Shown here in pieces: positions 14,661 to 23,370 of a DNA stretch of 64,000 bases. Source of the DNA: Nitratireductor pacificus pht-3B (GTDB lineage: Bacteria > Pseudomonadota > Alphaproteobacteria > Rhizobiales > Rhizobiaceae); NCBI RefSeq assembly GCF_000300335.1, contig NZ_AMRM01000008.1, positions 116,816 to 180,815 of the forward strand, written 5' to 3'. Under the pieces are notes generated by a model. The model saw only the letters and a list, made by a program, of their open reading frames with translations, was not told where the DNA came from and did no database searches. A program made the position numbers and the translations under genes. The first letter of the stretch is position 1, and each line of letters opens with the position of its first letter.

Positions 14661-15065
14661 ATGAACGCCATTCGGACGATTTTGCGGGACCGTGTTGCGG
14701 CTGGCCTGATGGCCGGCATCATCGCCTATCTGCTGATCTTCCAGGGCGTCGCCACCGCTTATGCCGGTGGCGTCATGGCCGGGGGCGACACGGCCGCCGG
14801 CTTCGTCCTGTGCACGCCGGCTTCCGATGCGCCGGTCCTCCCGGGAAACGGAGAGCGGCCGGGCGGCAGCGTGCACGATTGCTGCATCGCGCAGTGCCGT
14901 ACCGGTTGCGTGCTCTCTCCCGCCCTGCCGGCGGCTCTTGCCGGCCTCGACCTGACCTTCCCGGTCTCCGCCGCCCCGCGCTGGCCGACGTCGGCCCTGC
15001 CCATGCCTGCCCATGCGCAAGGCCTCGCCGCGGAAGCGCGCGCACCCCCATCCTTCTCCATCTGA
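14661..15065 (+). CDS. Exported or membrane-anchored Cys-rich protein, DUF2946-like
   Basis: A 134-residue protein (140 with ATG 14643). One hydrophobic segment (GLMAGIIAYLLIFQGVATAYAGG) looks like an uncleaved signal anchor. It is followed by a soluble part with a compact cysteine and histidine cluster, VHDCCIAQCRTGC, then a Pro/Ala-rich tail. The size, early helix and Cys/His cluster resemble DUF2946 proteins, often found beside copper-transport genes, but the match is by eye only. The next genes downstream encode a 45-residue peptide and a PepSY membrane protein, so a metal-handling operon is a reasonable guess. Confidence 0.55.
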   Translation: MNAIRTILRDRVAAGLMAGIIAYLLIFQGVATAYAGGVMAGGDTAAGFVLCTPASDAPVLPGNGERPGGSVHDCCIAQCRTGCVLSPALPAALAGLDLTFPVSAAPRWPTSALPMPAHAQGLAAEARAPPSFSI

Positions 15066-15131
15066 AGCAATCCTGACGACCGCCATCGTTCTCGTTGACG
15101 GTCATCTTTCTGCGCCTATGGAGATACCGAG

Positions 15132-15269
15132 ATGCGAATCCGCATGCATTCCCCGGTGGCGGCCATGCCGTCCATCACCCCGTTTTCCTTCGGGAAAACA
15201 CCCGGCTCGACAATCCTGACCGAGCCGAAACATCCGCCGCACCTGCCCGAGGGAGGCGGCGATGAATAG
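15132..15269 (+). CDS. Short ORF (45 aa) coupled to the PepSY gene
   Basis: Not recognised. The frame starts at ATG 15132 with GGAG 9 bases upstream and ends at TAG 15267-15269, overlapping the first 8 bases of the PepSY gene. Such an overlap suggests translational coupling, as expected for a true short gene or a leader peptide. The product (start MRIRMHSPVAAMP, end EGGGDE) has no membrane helix and no domain. Base composition is like its neighbours. Confidence 0.4.
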   Translation: MRIRMHSPVAAMPSITPFSFGKTPGSTILTEPKHPPHLPEGGGDE

Positions 15270-16680
15270 CCTCGAAGGCACGCCGGCCGCCGCCTCGCCT
15301 GCACGGGAGGGGGCGCTGGCGCGGATGCTTTATCTGGCGGCGTGGCGCTGGCATTTCTATGCGGGCCTCTATGTGGCGCCGTTTCTGGTGATGCTCGCCG
15401 CGACGGGCCTGCTGATGCTGTGGATCAGCGCCATCGACGGCCGGGACGGCGAGAAGATCGCCGTTGTGCCGAATGGTCCGGCGGCCACGGTGCTGGCGCA
15501 GGCCTCGACGGCGCATGCCGCCTTCCCCGAAAGCCGCGTGGTGGAATACATCGCCCCGACGGCGGCCGACCGCGCGGCCGTGTTCCGCCTCGACGACGAG
15601 GGCCGCGGGCTGATGGTCGCGATCGACCCCTACGCCAACACGGTCATCGAAGTCTGGGACCGGCAGGCCGGCTGGTACGACTTCGCCACCGGGATTCACG
15701 GCACGCTGCTGATCGGCGACCTGGGCGACCGGCTGATCGAACTGGCGGCGGGCCTCGGCGTCGTGCTCATCGTCACCGGCCTCTATCTGTGGTGGCCGAG
15801 GGACGGCGAGGGCGCCGCTCGCGCGTTCCTGCCGGCGCGCGGCCAGCGCGGCCGGCAGCTCTGGAAGACGCTGCACAAGACGACGGGTCTCTACGTGGCG
15901 CTCCTGCTGCTGGTGTTCCTGCTGAGCGGGCTGTCCTGGTCCGGCATCTGGGGTGAGAAACTGGTGCAGGCCTGGAACACGTTCCCGGCGACGAAATGGG
16001 ACGCCGTGCCCCTGTCGGACGAGACGCACGCCTCGATGAACCACGGCGCCACGAAGGACGTGCCGTGGACGCTGGAGCAGACGCCCCTGCCGGTCTCGGG
16101 ATCGCAGGCGGGAACAGCCGGCGTTTCCGGCGCCGCGCCGTTCGATTTCAACCGGATCGTCGCGTTTGGCCGGTCGCTCGGCTTTGAGGGGCGCTTTCGC
16201 GTCGTCACGCCTTCGGGCAATGCCGGCGTCTGGACCCTGACGCAGGATTCCATGAGCAACGACTCGACCGACCCCACCGCCGACCGGACGGTGCATGTGG
16301 ACCAGTATACCGGCCGCATCCTGGCCGATGTCGGGTTCGCCGACTATTCCCTCGCGGCGAAGGCGATGGCGGTCGGGATCGCCTTTCATGAAGGCGATCT
16401 CGGCGTCTGGAACCTTGTCCTCAACACGGTCTTCTGCCTGGCGGTGGTCTTCCTCTGCGTCAGCGGCGTGGCGATGTGGTGGCTGCGCCGCCCCGCGAGA
16501 ACCTTCCGGCTGATGGCGCCGCCACTGCCCGCGCAGATGCCCCTGTGGAAAGGGGCGATGACGGTGATGCTGCTCGTGTCGCTGGCCTTCCCGCTGGTCG
16601 GCATCACGCTGCTCGTCCTGATGGCGCTCGACATCCTGGTGATCAGCAGGTCGCCCAGGCTGGCGCGGTTCGTCGGATAG
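15262..16680 (+). CDS. PepSY-associated transmembrane helix protein
   Basis: A 472-residue inner-membrane protein of the PepSY_TM family, many members of which are linked to iron or copper uptake and ferric-reductase-like electron transfer. Four hydrophobic regions are visible: WRWHFYAGLYVAPFLVMLAATGLLMLW (about 29-55, with the His-containing start typical of the family), LIELAAGLGVVLIVTGLYLWWP (about 158-178), LHKTTGLYVALLLLVFLLSGLSW (about 208-230) and two near the C-terminus (LVLNTVFCLAVVFLCVSGVAMWWLR; MTVMLLVSLAFPLVGITLLVLMALDILV). Two periplasmic PepSY-like regions lie between. It overlaps the preceding short ORF. Confidence 0.87.
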   Translation: MNSLEGTPAAASPAREGALARMLYLAAWRWHFYAGLYVAPFLVMLAATGLLMLWISAIDGRDGEKIAVVPNGPAATVLAQASTAHAAFPESRVVEYIAPTAADRAAVFRLDDEGRGLMVAIDPYANTVIEVWDRQAGWYDFATGIHGTLLIGDLGDRLIELAAGLGVVLIVTGLYLWWPRDGEGAARAFLPARGQRGRQLWKTLHKTTGLYVALLLLVFLLSGLSWSGIWGEKLVQAWNTFPATKWDAVPLSDETHASMNHGATKDVPWTLEQTPLPVSGSQAGTAGVSGAAPFDFNRIVAFGRSLGFEGRFRVVTPSGNAGVWTLTQDSMSNDSTDPTADRTVHVDQYTGRILADVGFADYSLAAKAMAVGIAFHEGDLGVWNLVLNTVFCLAVVFLCVSGVAMWWLRRPARTFRLMAPPLPAQMPLWKGAMTVMLLVSLAFPLVGITLLVLMALDILVISRSPRLARFVG

Positions 16681-16757
16681 GCGGTTTGTCGCCGGGCGGC
16701 GTTTCCGATTGAGCGCCGCCCGCTCCCGGCTTATGATCGATGCGAATGGAGACCGAC

Positions 16758-17132
16758 ATGCACAGCGACAAATCCGCCCGCGTTCCATCCCTGATCGGCA
16801 AGGTGCTCGCCAATGCTCCGCATCCGGGCGACATCCGCCTCCTGGCGCAGCGCTTTCAGGACCACGCGCTGGAACCGCGCTCGACGCCCGAGGAGACGCT
16901 GAGCCTCGTGGCCGATCTCGGTTACGACAGCATCGAGGCGTTCTGCGCCGCCGCCGGCCTGCCGGCGCATCTGGCCGACCGCTGGTCGCGCTTCGGCATT
17001 TCGGGCGAGATGCGGCAGGTGATCCTGCTGATCGCCGCGCAGCGCCGCGCGATGATCGAGGCGGTGAAGGAGTTCGAGGCCACGACGCATGTCGGCCTCG
17101 ACGATTTCATGCGCGAACGCGGGCTGATCTGA
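16758..17132 (+). CDS. Conserved hypothetical protein (124 aa)
   Basis: Not recognised. The best start is ATG 16758, with GGAG exactly 6 bases upstream; two earlier in-frame ATGs have no ribosome site. The protein is soluble and mostly helical, with no signal peptide, no cysteine pair and no membrane segment. A distinctive middle reads LSLVADLGYDSIEAFCAAAGLPAHLADRWSRFGISGEMRQVILLIAAQRRAM, which could be a short DNA- or protein-binding helical bundle. It follows the PepSY gene by 77 bases and is convergent with the SorC regulator. Confidence 0.6.
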   Translation: MHSDKSARVPSLIGKVLANAPHPGDIRLLAQRFQDHALEPRSTPEETLSLVADLGYDSIEAFCAAAGLPAHLADRWSRFGISGEMRQVILLIAAQRRAMIEAVKEFEATTHVGLDDFMRERGLI

Positions 17133-17185
17133 GCCGGTTCGCCGTCGGGTGAAACCACCTGACGCCCGCTGGCGATGCGTGGGCC

Positions 17186-18175
17186 TCAGCCCTCCGCTTC
17201 GCCGGCTTCCTCGAGCAGCAGGCGCGCGGTCGCGGCGTCGGTGATCAGCGCTTCAGCGGAGACGGTCCGCAGCGCCGCCAGGATAGCGGCGACCTTCTGC
17301 TCGCCGCCCGCCGCCAGGATGACATGCGGGGTGCGGGCAACCGTCTCCAGGTCGATAGCCATGATGCGCCGGTTCACCTCGTGATCGACGAGGCGCCCCT
17401 CGCGGTCGACGAAATGGCACAATATGTTGGCCACCGCGCCCTTCTCGCGCAGCGGCCCGATCAGCGATTGCGGCACGATGCCATGGCGGAAGATGGTGGC
17501 ATCGGCCGACACCTCGCCGACCGTCAGCAGGGCCATGTCGGCTTTCGCGGCGCGCTGGCGCACGTCGCTCAGCGATGCCTGTTCCCAGAGCCGGTCGCGC
17601 AGGGCAGGATCGTCGACGATGACGGGCGCGCTGATCTGGTAGCTGTCCACCTTCAGCCGCTCGGCCACCTTCGTGGCGACGATGGACGGGTTGATCCATT
17701 GCGAGTGCGGCAGGCTGCCGACGAGGCCGATGACGGAGGAATCCTTCAATTCGCGCCGTGCCATGAAGGCGAGGCTGGCATGCAGGGTCGCGCCGCCGCC
17801 GATGGCGAGCGTCATGCCGTCGACGAACTGCTCTTCCAGGTAACGGGCGACCGCATGACCAATGGCGCGCTCCAGGTTCCGTGTCTCCTGCGGCTCGGGA
17901 ACGACGATGGCGCTTTTCAGGTTCCAGCGCTTCTCCAGCCGGCGCTCCAGCGCCACCTGGTCGGCTGTGTCGGCGTTGATGGTGGTGACGACGATGTGGT
18001 CCTCGGCGCTTGCCGCCAGCGCCCGCATCACTTTCATGCGGCTGACGTCGAGAAGGCTCGCGATGCGCTCCTGGGTCAACCCTTCGACATGGTAGAGCCA
18101 GGCCATCTTGACGTTGAGATCGGCCGAGGAAAGCGTTGGCGCGCCTTCCTTCCTCTTCTTCGTCTTCTTCGACAC
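17186..18175 (-). CDS. SorC/DeoR-family sugar-phosphate-sensing transcriptional regulator
   Basis: A 329-residue regulator with an N-terminal helix-turn-helix (ADLNVKMAWLYHVEGLTQERIASLLDVSRMKVMRALA, about 18-52) and a SorC-type effector domain resembling phosphosugar isomerases (DGMTLAIGGGATLHASLAFMARR, about 118; LLTVGEVSADATIFRHGIV, about 215; ILAAGGEQKVAAILAALR, about 282). Known SorC members bind phosphorylated sugars or polyols. It is divergent from the ABC transporter operon starting at 18405 and most likely controls it. A palindrome-like site is present in the shared intergenic region. A Lys/Arg-rich start (MSKKTKKRKEG) precedes the HTH. Confidence 0.9.
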   Translation of the reverse strand: MSKKTKKRKEGAPTLSSADLNVKMAWLYHVEGLTQERIASLLDVSRMKVMRALAASAEDHIVVTTINADTADQVALERRLEKRWNLKSAIVVPEPQETRNLERAIGHAVARYLEEQFVDGMTLAIGGGATLHASLAFMARRELKDSSVIGLVGSLPHSQWINPSIVATKVAERLKVDSYQISAPVIVDDPALRDRLWEQASLSDVRQRAAKADMALLTVGEVSADATIFRHGIVPQSLIGPLREKGAVANILCHFVDREGRLVDHEVNRRIMAIDLETVARTPHVILAAGGEQKVAAILAALRTVSAEALITDAATARLLLEEAGEAEG

Positions 18176-18281
18176 CGCGCTGATTCCCTCTCCTGCCCAG
18201 GCGAGGTCATAGCGAGACCGGCCTGAGGGTGGAATGCAAGCGCAAAATCACGAAATTTTATTGCGTTCTTTTGTTATTGAC

Positions 18282-18297
18282 TGAAAACATATGTTCA
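18282..18297. promoter_or_regulatory. Candidate SorC operator in the divergent promoter region
   Basis: TGAAAACATATGTTCA has a perfect 10-bp core (AACATATGTT) and near-symmetric TGAA/TTCA flanks, in a locally AT-rich stretch (18240-18310) between the regulator and the transporter. A TTGACT hexamer overlaps its left edge. SorC-family operators are often TGAA...TTCA palindromes; assignment is by position and shape only. Confidence 0.45.
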
Positions 18298-18404
18298 TAT
18301 TCAATTATCGGGCGCAGTTGTTACCTGCCTGTCATATTGCGCATGCACGGGAGGAGTCCCGACATCTCGATTGTCGGTAGATGCAAACAGAGGAGTCCAT
18401 TTCG

Positions 18405-19394
18405 ATGGAACGCAAACACATGATCCGCAAGGTTGCCCTGGCCGCCGCACTGCTCACATCCGTATCCTTCGCTCCGGCTTTCGCCGAGGACCTGGTTCTC
18501 TACACCTCGCAGCCGGACGCCGATGCCGCCGCGACGGTGGACGCCTTCAAGGCGGCCAATCCCGGCATCGAGGTGGAAATCTTCCGCTCCGGCACCAGCG
18601 ACCTGATGACCAAGCTGGCCGCCGAGTTCGCCGCCGGCAGCCCGCAGCCCGACGTTCTGCTGATCGCCGATGCCGTCAGCATGGAGACGCTGAAGAAGGA
18701 CGGCCACCTGATGGCCTATCCGGAAGCCAATGTGGAAGGTTTCGAGGCCGCCGCCTATGACGCGGACAAGACCTATTTCGGCTCGAAGCTGATCACCACC
18801 GGCATCGCCTACAACACCCAGGCCGCCGAGAAGCCGGAGCACTGGTCTGACCTGACCGGCGAGGCCTACAAGGGCCTGACCATCATGCCGAGCCCGCTCT
18901 ATTCGGGCGCTGCCGCCTACCTACTCTCCGCCTTCGTCGCCCGTGACGATCTCGGCTGGGACTATTTCGAGAAGCTGAAGGCCAATGAGCTGGTCAGCGT
19001 GCGCGGCAACGGCGCGGTGCTGAAGTCGGTCGCCAGCGGCGAGAAGGCCTACGGCATCCTCGTCGACTTCATGGCGATGAACGCCAAGAAGGACGGCTCG
19101 CCCATCGAGTTCGTCTTCCCCGAAGAGGGCGTGACCGCGGTGACCGAGCCGGTGGCGATCATGTCGACGGCGAAGAATGCCGACGCGGCGAAGAAGTTCG
19201 TCGACTTCATTCTTTCCGACGACGGCCAGAAGCTGGCGCTGAAGCAGGGCTATCTGCCGGCCAAGCCGTCTGTCGGCCGTCCCGACTGGCTGCCCGAGGG
19301 CACCGAGATCAACATCATGTCGGTCGACGTGCCGAAGGTCGTCGGCGAGATCGGCGGCAACAAGGAGAAATTCTCCTCCATGTTCGGCGGCTGA
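18405..19394 (+). CDS. Fe3+-type (family 1) ABC substrate-binding protein, probably for a phosphorylated compound
   Basis: A 329-residue periplasmic binding protein with a signal peptide (MIRKVALAAALLTSVSFAPAFA). It resembles the FbpA/AfuA group: LVLYTSQPDADAAATVDAFKAANPGIEVEIFRSGTSDLMTKL near the mature start, PQPDVLLIADAVSMETLKKDGHL, and ILVDFMAMNAKKDGSPIEFVFPEEG. The sequence contains no adjacent Tyr-Tyr pair, which true ferric FbpA proteins use for iron. AfuA of Actinobacillus, in the same family, binds sugar phosphates, so I favour a phosphoester ligand. The start is ATG 18405 with AGGAG 9 bases upstream. First gene of a five-gene plus-strand operon. Confidence 0.87.
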   Translation: MERKHMIRKVALAAALLTSVSFAPAFAEDLVLYTSQPDADAAATVDAFKAANPGIEVEIFRSGTSDLMTKLAAEFAAGSPQPDVLLIADAVSMETLKKDGHLMAYPEANVEGFEAAAYDADKTYFGSKLITTGIAYNTQAAEKPEHWSDLTGEAYKGLTIMPSPLYSGAAAYLLSAFVARDDLGWDYFEKLKANELVSVRGNGAVLKSVASGEKAYGILVDFMAMNAKKDGSPIEFVFPEEGVTAVTEPVAIMSTAKNADAAKKFVDFILSDDGQKLALKQGYLPAKPSVGRPDWLPEGTEINIMSVDVPKVVGEIGGNKEKFSSMFGG

Positions 19395-19406
19395 GGTCAC
19401 CGGCAC

Positions 19407-21110
19407 ATGTCGCTTGTACGCAAGGAACGTCAGGGCCAGGAGATGGCCCTGACGGCGGGGATCGTCGCGATCATCGTCATCTTTTCGCTGCTGCCGATGG
19501 CGCGGCTCCTGCAGGAAGTCGTGCTGCCGGGCGGCAGCTTCTCGCTCGACGTGATCCGTTCGGGCCTCGTCAGCAACACCACCTGGGTCGCCACGTGGAA
19601 CACGCTCTGCGTCGGCCTGGGCGGCACCCTGTTCGCGCTGGTCATGGGCGTGGCCGTCGCCGTGCTCGTCTCGCTGAGCGACGTGCGGCACCGGCAGGCC
19701 TTCGTGCTGTGCTTCGTCACGCCGCTGATGATCGCCCCGCAGGTCACGGCGCTCGCCTGGCTGCAGCTTTTCGGGCCGTCCAGCCCCATGCTCAACATGC
19801 TCGGCATGGCGCCGCCGATCGGCACGCCGAACCCGCTTTATTCTCCTGAAGGCATCGTTCTGCTGCTGGGCATCCAGTATGCGCCGCTGGTCTTCCTGAT
19901 CGTCCGGGCCGGCCTGCGCAAGCTGCCGCGCGAACTGGTCGAGGCGGCGCAGTCGAGCGGCGCCGGCTGGTTCACCGTGCTGCGCACCGTCATCCTCCCC
20001 CTGATGACGCCGTCCATTGTCGGCGCCGCGGCGCTGACCTTCGTGTCCTGCGTTGGCAATTTCGGCATTCCGGCCTTCCTCGGCATTCCGGCAAACTATC
20101 TCGTGCTGCCGACGCTGATCTACCAGCGCCTTGCCGGCGGCGGGCCTGCGGTGCTGTCGGAAGTGGCCTTCCTGTCGGTGCTGATCGGCGTCATCGCCAT
20201 GGTCGGCATCGTGCTGCAGGACCGCATCAGCAAGCGGCGCGATTTCCGCATCACCTCCACCTCCCTGCCGGCGGCGCCCTATCAGCTGGGCGCGTGGCGG
20301 GTGCCGGTCGAGCTCGGGATGTGGGCGCTGATCGCGGTGATCCTCGTCCTGCCGCTGCTCGGGCTGATCCTGACCTCGCTGGTGCGCGGCTACGGCGTCA
20401 CGCTGAGCGCCGACACGGCGACGCTCGAGAACTATCGCTTCGTCGTCTTCGAGCATGCGGCCGCCAGCCGGGCCTTCCTCAACAGCCTGTATCTGTCGGC
20501 GGCGGCGGCGGCGTTCGCGGTCTTCGCGGCGATCCCGCTCGCCTATGTCATCGCCTGGGGCAAGCAGCGCTGGATCAAGGCGCTCAACCTGGCGGTGGAA
20601 CTGCCCTACGCCCTGCCGGGCGTCGTGCTGGCCATCGCCTCGCTGCTTCTGTTCCTGAAGCCGATGCCGATTACCGGCATCCAGATCTACAACACGGTGT
20701 GGATCATCCTCTACGCCTATCTCGCGCGCTTCCTCGTGCTGGCCGTCAGGCCGACGGTCACCGGCTATTTCCAGCTCGACCGGGCGCTCGAGGAGGCGGC
20801 GCAGGTGGCGGGCGCCGGGCTGTTCACGCGCATGCGCACCATTATCTTCCCACTGATCGCCCCGGCGGCGATCGCCGGCGGCCTGCTGATCTTCATGACC
20901 GCGCTGTGCGAGCTCACCGTCTCGGCACTGCTGTGGTCGTCGGGATCCGAAACCATCGGTGTCGTCATCTTCTCTTTCGAGCAGGGCGGCGATTCCAAAT
21001 ATGCGGCGGCCGTTTCGGCCATCATGGTCGCAACCACCTTCCTGTTGATGCTGTTCGCCAGCCTCTTCGCAAAACGACTACCGGACGGAGTGCTGCCATG
21101 GCGGGACTGA
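19407..21110 (+). CDS. Fused double-domain ABC permease, Fe3+/phosphonate type
   Basis: A 567-residue permease with two MetI-like halves in one chain, as in FbpB, AfuB and PhnU/V-type systems. It has about 12 transmembrane helices. Both halves carry the EAA loop that contacts the ATPase: LPRELVEAAQSSGAGWFTVLRTVILPLMTPS (about 172-200) and LDRALEEAAQVAGAGLFTRMRTIIFPLIAPA (about 455-487). The start is close to the binding-protein stop (12 bases) and the end overlaps the ATPase start by 13 bases. Confidence 0.9.
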   Translation: MSLVRKERQGQEMALTAGIVAIIVIFSLLPMARLLQEVVLPGGSFSLDVIRSGLVSNTTWVATWNTLCVGLGGTLFALVMGVAVAVLVSLSDVRHRQAFVLCFVTPLMIAPQVTALAWLQLFGPSSPMLNMLGMAPPIGTPNPLYSPEGIVLLLGIQYAPLVFLIVRAGLRKLPRELVEAAQSSGAGWFTVLRTVILPLMTPSIVGAAALTFVSCVGNFGIPAFLGIPANYLVLPTLIYQRLAGGGPAVLSEVAFLSVLIGVIAMVGIVLQDRISKRRDFRITSTSLPAAPYQLGAWRVPVELGMWALIAVILVLPLLGLILTSLVRGYGVTLSADTATLENYRFVVFEHAAASRAFLNSLYLSAAAAAFAVFAAIPLAYVIAWGKQRWIKALNLAVELPYALPGVVLAIASLLLFLKPMPITGIQIYNTVWIILYAYLARFLVLAVRPTVTGYFQLDRALEEAAQVAGAGLFTRMRTIIFPLIAPAAIAGGLLIFMTALCELTVSALLWSSGSETIGVVIFSFEQGGDSKYAAAVSAIMVATTFLLMLFASLFAKRLPDGVLPWRD

Positions 21111-22180
21111 GCATCGAGAACGTGACCAAGCGCTTCGGCGAGACCAACGCGCTGGACAAGGTATCCATCCAGGTGGCCGACGGCGAGTTCCTCGCCGTTC
21201 TGGGGCCGTCGGGCTGCGGCAAGACCACGCTGCTGCGCATGATCGCCGGGTTCGAGACCGTTTCCGGCGGCCGCATCAGCATCGGTGGCAGCGACGTCTC
21301 CACGCCGCAGATGAACGTCCCGCCGGAGAAGCGGCGCGTCGGCATCGTGTTCCAGAACTACGCGCTGTGGCCGCATATGAGCGTTGCCGAGAACATCGGC
21401 TATGCTCTGAAGGTGGCGGGCGTCTCCCGCGCCGAGCGGGAGGCGCGGGTCAAGGCGGCGCTGGCGCTGGTCAACATGGAACAGTATGGCGAAAGGCGTC
21501 CGGCCAATCTGTCGGGCGGCCAGCGGCAGCGCGTGGCGCTGGCGCGTTGCCTGGTCGCCGAGCCGAGCCTGGTGCTGTTCGACGAGCCGCTGGCCAATCT
21601 CGACGTGCATCTGCGCGCGTCGATGGAGGATGAGTTCGCCGACTTCCACAAGCGCACCGGCACGACGATCCTGTACATCACGCACGATCAGGCGGAAGCG
21701 ATGGCGCTGGCCGACCGCATCGCCGTGATGGATCATGGCAGGCTGATGCAGCTCGCCACGCCGCGCGAGCTTTATCATGAGCCGGCAAATGAAATGGTTG
21801 CCTCCTTCATCTCGCAGGGCATGGTCCTTCCGGCCGATGTGCTGACCGCCGAGAAGAAGGGCGAGTGCAAGGTCCGTGTGCTGGGCCAGGAACTGGTCGT
21901 GCGCTGCCGCCCCGGCGAGAAACCGCGCCGCGATGCGCGCATCTGCTGCCGCGCCTCGCAGATCGAGGCGGTGAAGGGCAAGGGCGACGGGTTCGACGGA
22001 AGCGTGACGCGCGCCGTCTATCGCGGCGGCGCGGCGCGCATCGAGTTCGAGCCGGACGGCGCCCAGCAGACCTGCCTGCATTTCGACCAGCCCGATCCGG
22101 TGAGCTTCGCGGCGGGCGACCGCGCGCGGCTTCGGCTCACCTCGGGCTGGCTCATCCCGGCAGCGGGCGAGGGGGCCTGA
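21098..22180 (+). CDS. ABC transporter ATP-binding protein (PotA/FbpC group)
   Basis: A 360-residue ATPase: Walker A GPSGCGKTT (about 38-46), Q-loop FQNYALWPHM, signature [15 protein letters not shown] (about 135), Walker B LVLFDEPLANLD (about 157) and switch His THDQAEAMALADR. The C-terminal 120 residues form a TOBE-like regulatory domain (GSVTRAVYRGGAARIEF). The start ATG lies inside the last codons of the permease gene, so the two are translationally coupled. Its TGA stop shares one base with the next gene's ATG (TGATG). A longer open frame upstream of 21098 is shadow of the permease gene. Confidence 0.92.
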   Translation: MAGLSIENVTKRFGETNALDKVSIQVADGEFLAVLGPSGCGKTTLLRMIAGFETVSGGRISIGGSDVSTPQMNVPPEKRRVGIVFQNYALWPHMSVAENIGYALKVAGVSRAEREARVKAALALVNMEQYGERRPANLSGGQRQRVALARCLVAEPSLVLFDEPLANLDVHLRASMEDEFADFHKRTGTTILYITHDQAEAMALADRIAVMDHGRLMQLATPRELYHEPANEMVASFISQGMVLPADVLTAEKKGECKVRVLGQELVVRCRPGEKPRRDARICCRASQIEAVKGKGDGFDGSVTRAVYRGGAARIEFEPDGAQQTCLHFDQPDPVSFAAGDRARLRLTSGWLIPAAGEGA

Positions 22181-23370
22181 TGCTGCAGGTCGATCTTCAG
22201 GGCGGGTTCGGCGAGAAGGGGCGGACGAGCGTCGCGGTCACCGACGGCGAGACGCGCATCATGCTCGATGCGGGGATCAAGGTCGGCGCCGCCGGCGACG
22301 ATTACTATCCTCGCCTTGCCCGCCCGGTCTCGGAGATCGACGCCCTGTTCATCTCCCACGCCCATGAGGATCACATCGGAGCGCTTTGCCGGCTCGTGAA
22401 GCTCGGTTACGGCGGGCCGATCTACATGACGCATGAGACGCGCGCCGAGATGCCGGCGACGCTGGCTCAGTATGCCGACCCGGAAGAACTGAAGCGCTTT
22501 CCCCCGCCGGACGCGCAGATCCGGCTGTTCCGGCCGGGCGACAGGCTTCGGGCGGGGGCGCTGCATGTGGAAACGGGCCCGTCCGGCCATGTGGTCGGCG
22601 GTGTCTGGTTCGCGGTGACGGCCGTGGGGCTTCGAGCCGTCTACGCCGCGGACATGGTGCCCAACAGCGCCGTCTTCCACATGCAGCCCCTGCCTTCCTG
22701 CGATCTCCTCATGCTCGACGCGTCCTATGGCGCCGACCCCGTTTCCGGCGCGGAGCGCGCGCGCGCGATCGCCGACTGGGTGAGCGCGCATGCCGGCGGC
22801 TGCCTGCTGCCGACGCCCCTTTCGGGACGTTCGCTGGAGCTGATGGCGGCGATCGACGGGCCGTTCGCCATCGAGGCCGGAATGCGCGCCCCCCTTGCAG
22901 CGCAGATCGGCGCCGGCGAGGCGTTGCAGGCGGGCATGGCCGAAACGCTGGAGCGCCGGTTGGCGCTGGCGGCCGACTGGCGGGAGGGCGATGCGCTTCC
23001 CGCCTGCCCGCTCCTCGTGCATGACGGCATGGGTGTTGCCGGCCCGGCGCGCGCGGCAATCGCCGCCGCCGATGCGCAAAACCATCCCATTCTCCTGACC
23101 GGCCACCTGCCGGCCGGGTCGCCCGGCGCGCTGCTCGCAGAGGAGGGAAGGGCCGCATGGATCCGCATGCCGACGCATCCGACCCTTCCGGAGAACGCTG
23201 CCCTGTGGGACTCCGTCGGCCGGCCTTGTGTGCTCGGCCATTCCTGCGACCCGCAGGCGCTCGACGCGCTCAAGCGGCATCTTCCCGCGCTGGAGACCGG
23301 CTTCCGCACGGGACAAACTTATCTGATCGGCAAAGAGGCAGTCCATGCGCATTCTGATTTCCAACGATGA
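22180..23370 (+). CDS. Metallo-beta-lactamase-fold hydrolase in the transporter operon
   Basis: A 396-residue cytoplasmic protein without signal peptide. The di-metal signature is clear: SHAHEDHIGA (His60, His62, Asp64, His65), a further His in GPSGHVVGG (about 139), Asp in YAADMVPNS (about 158), and a late LGHSCDPQALDALKRHLPALETG with a possible last His. Such layouts occur in RNase J/CPSF-like and phosphodiesterase members (for example PhnP). Coupled by TGATG to the ATPase and overlapping surE by 26 bases, it is embedded in a transport and phosphatase operon. A phosphodiesterase or cyclic-phosphate hydrolase role is the best inference. Confidence 0.8.
   Translation: MLQVDLQGGFGEKGRTSVAVTDGETRIMLDAGIKVGAAGDDYYPRLARPVSEIDALFISHAHEDHIGALCRLVKLGYGGPIYMTHETRAEMPATLAQYADPEELKRFPPPDAQIRLFRPGDRLRAGALHVETGPSGHVVGGVWFAVTAVGLRAVYAADMVPNSAVFHMQPLPSCDLLMLDASYGADPVSGAERARAIADWVSAHAGGCLLPTPLSGRSLELMAAIDGPFAIEAGMRAPLAAQIGAGEALQAGMAETLERRLALAADWREGDALPACPLLVHDGMGVAGPARAAIAAADAQNHPILLTGHLPAGSPGALLAEEGRAAWIRMPTHPTLPENAALWDSVGRPCVLGHSCDPQALDALKRHLPALETGFRTGQTYLIGKEAVHAHSDFQR

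Noticed and set aside
18405..22180. Ferric-iron ABC transporter as the function of the Fe3+-type system
   Set aside because: Family names suggest it, but the binding protein has no adjacent Tyr-Tyr pair and the operon carries phosphatase-like enzymes with a SorC regulator, so an iron call would be misleading.
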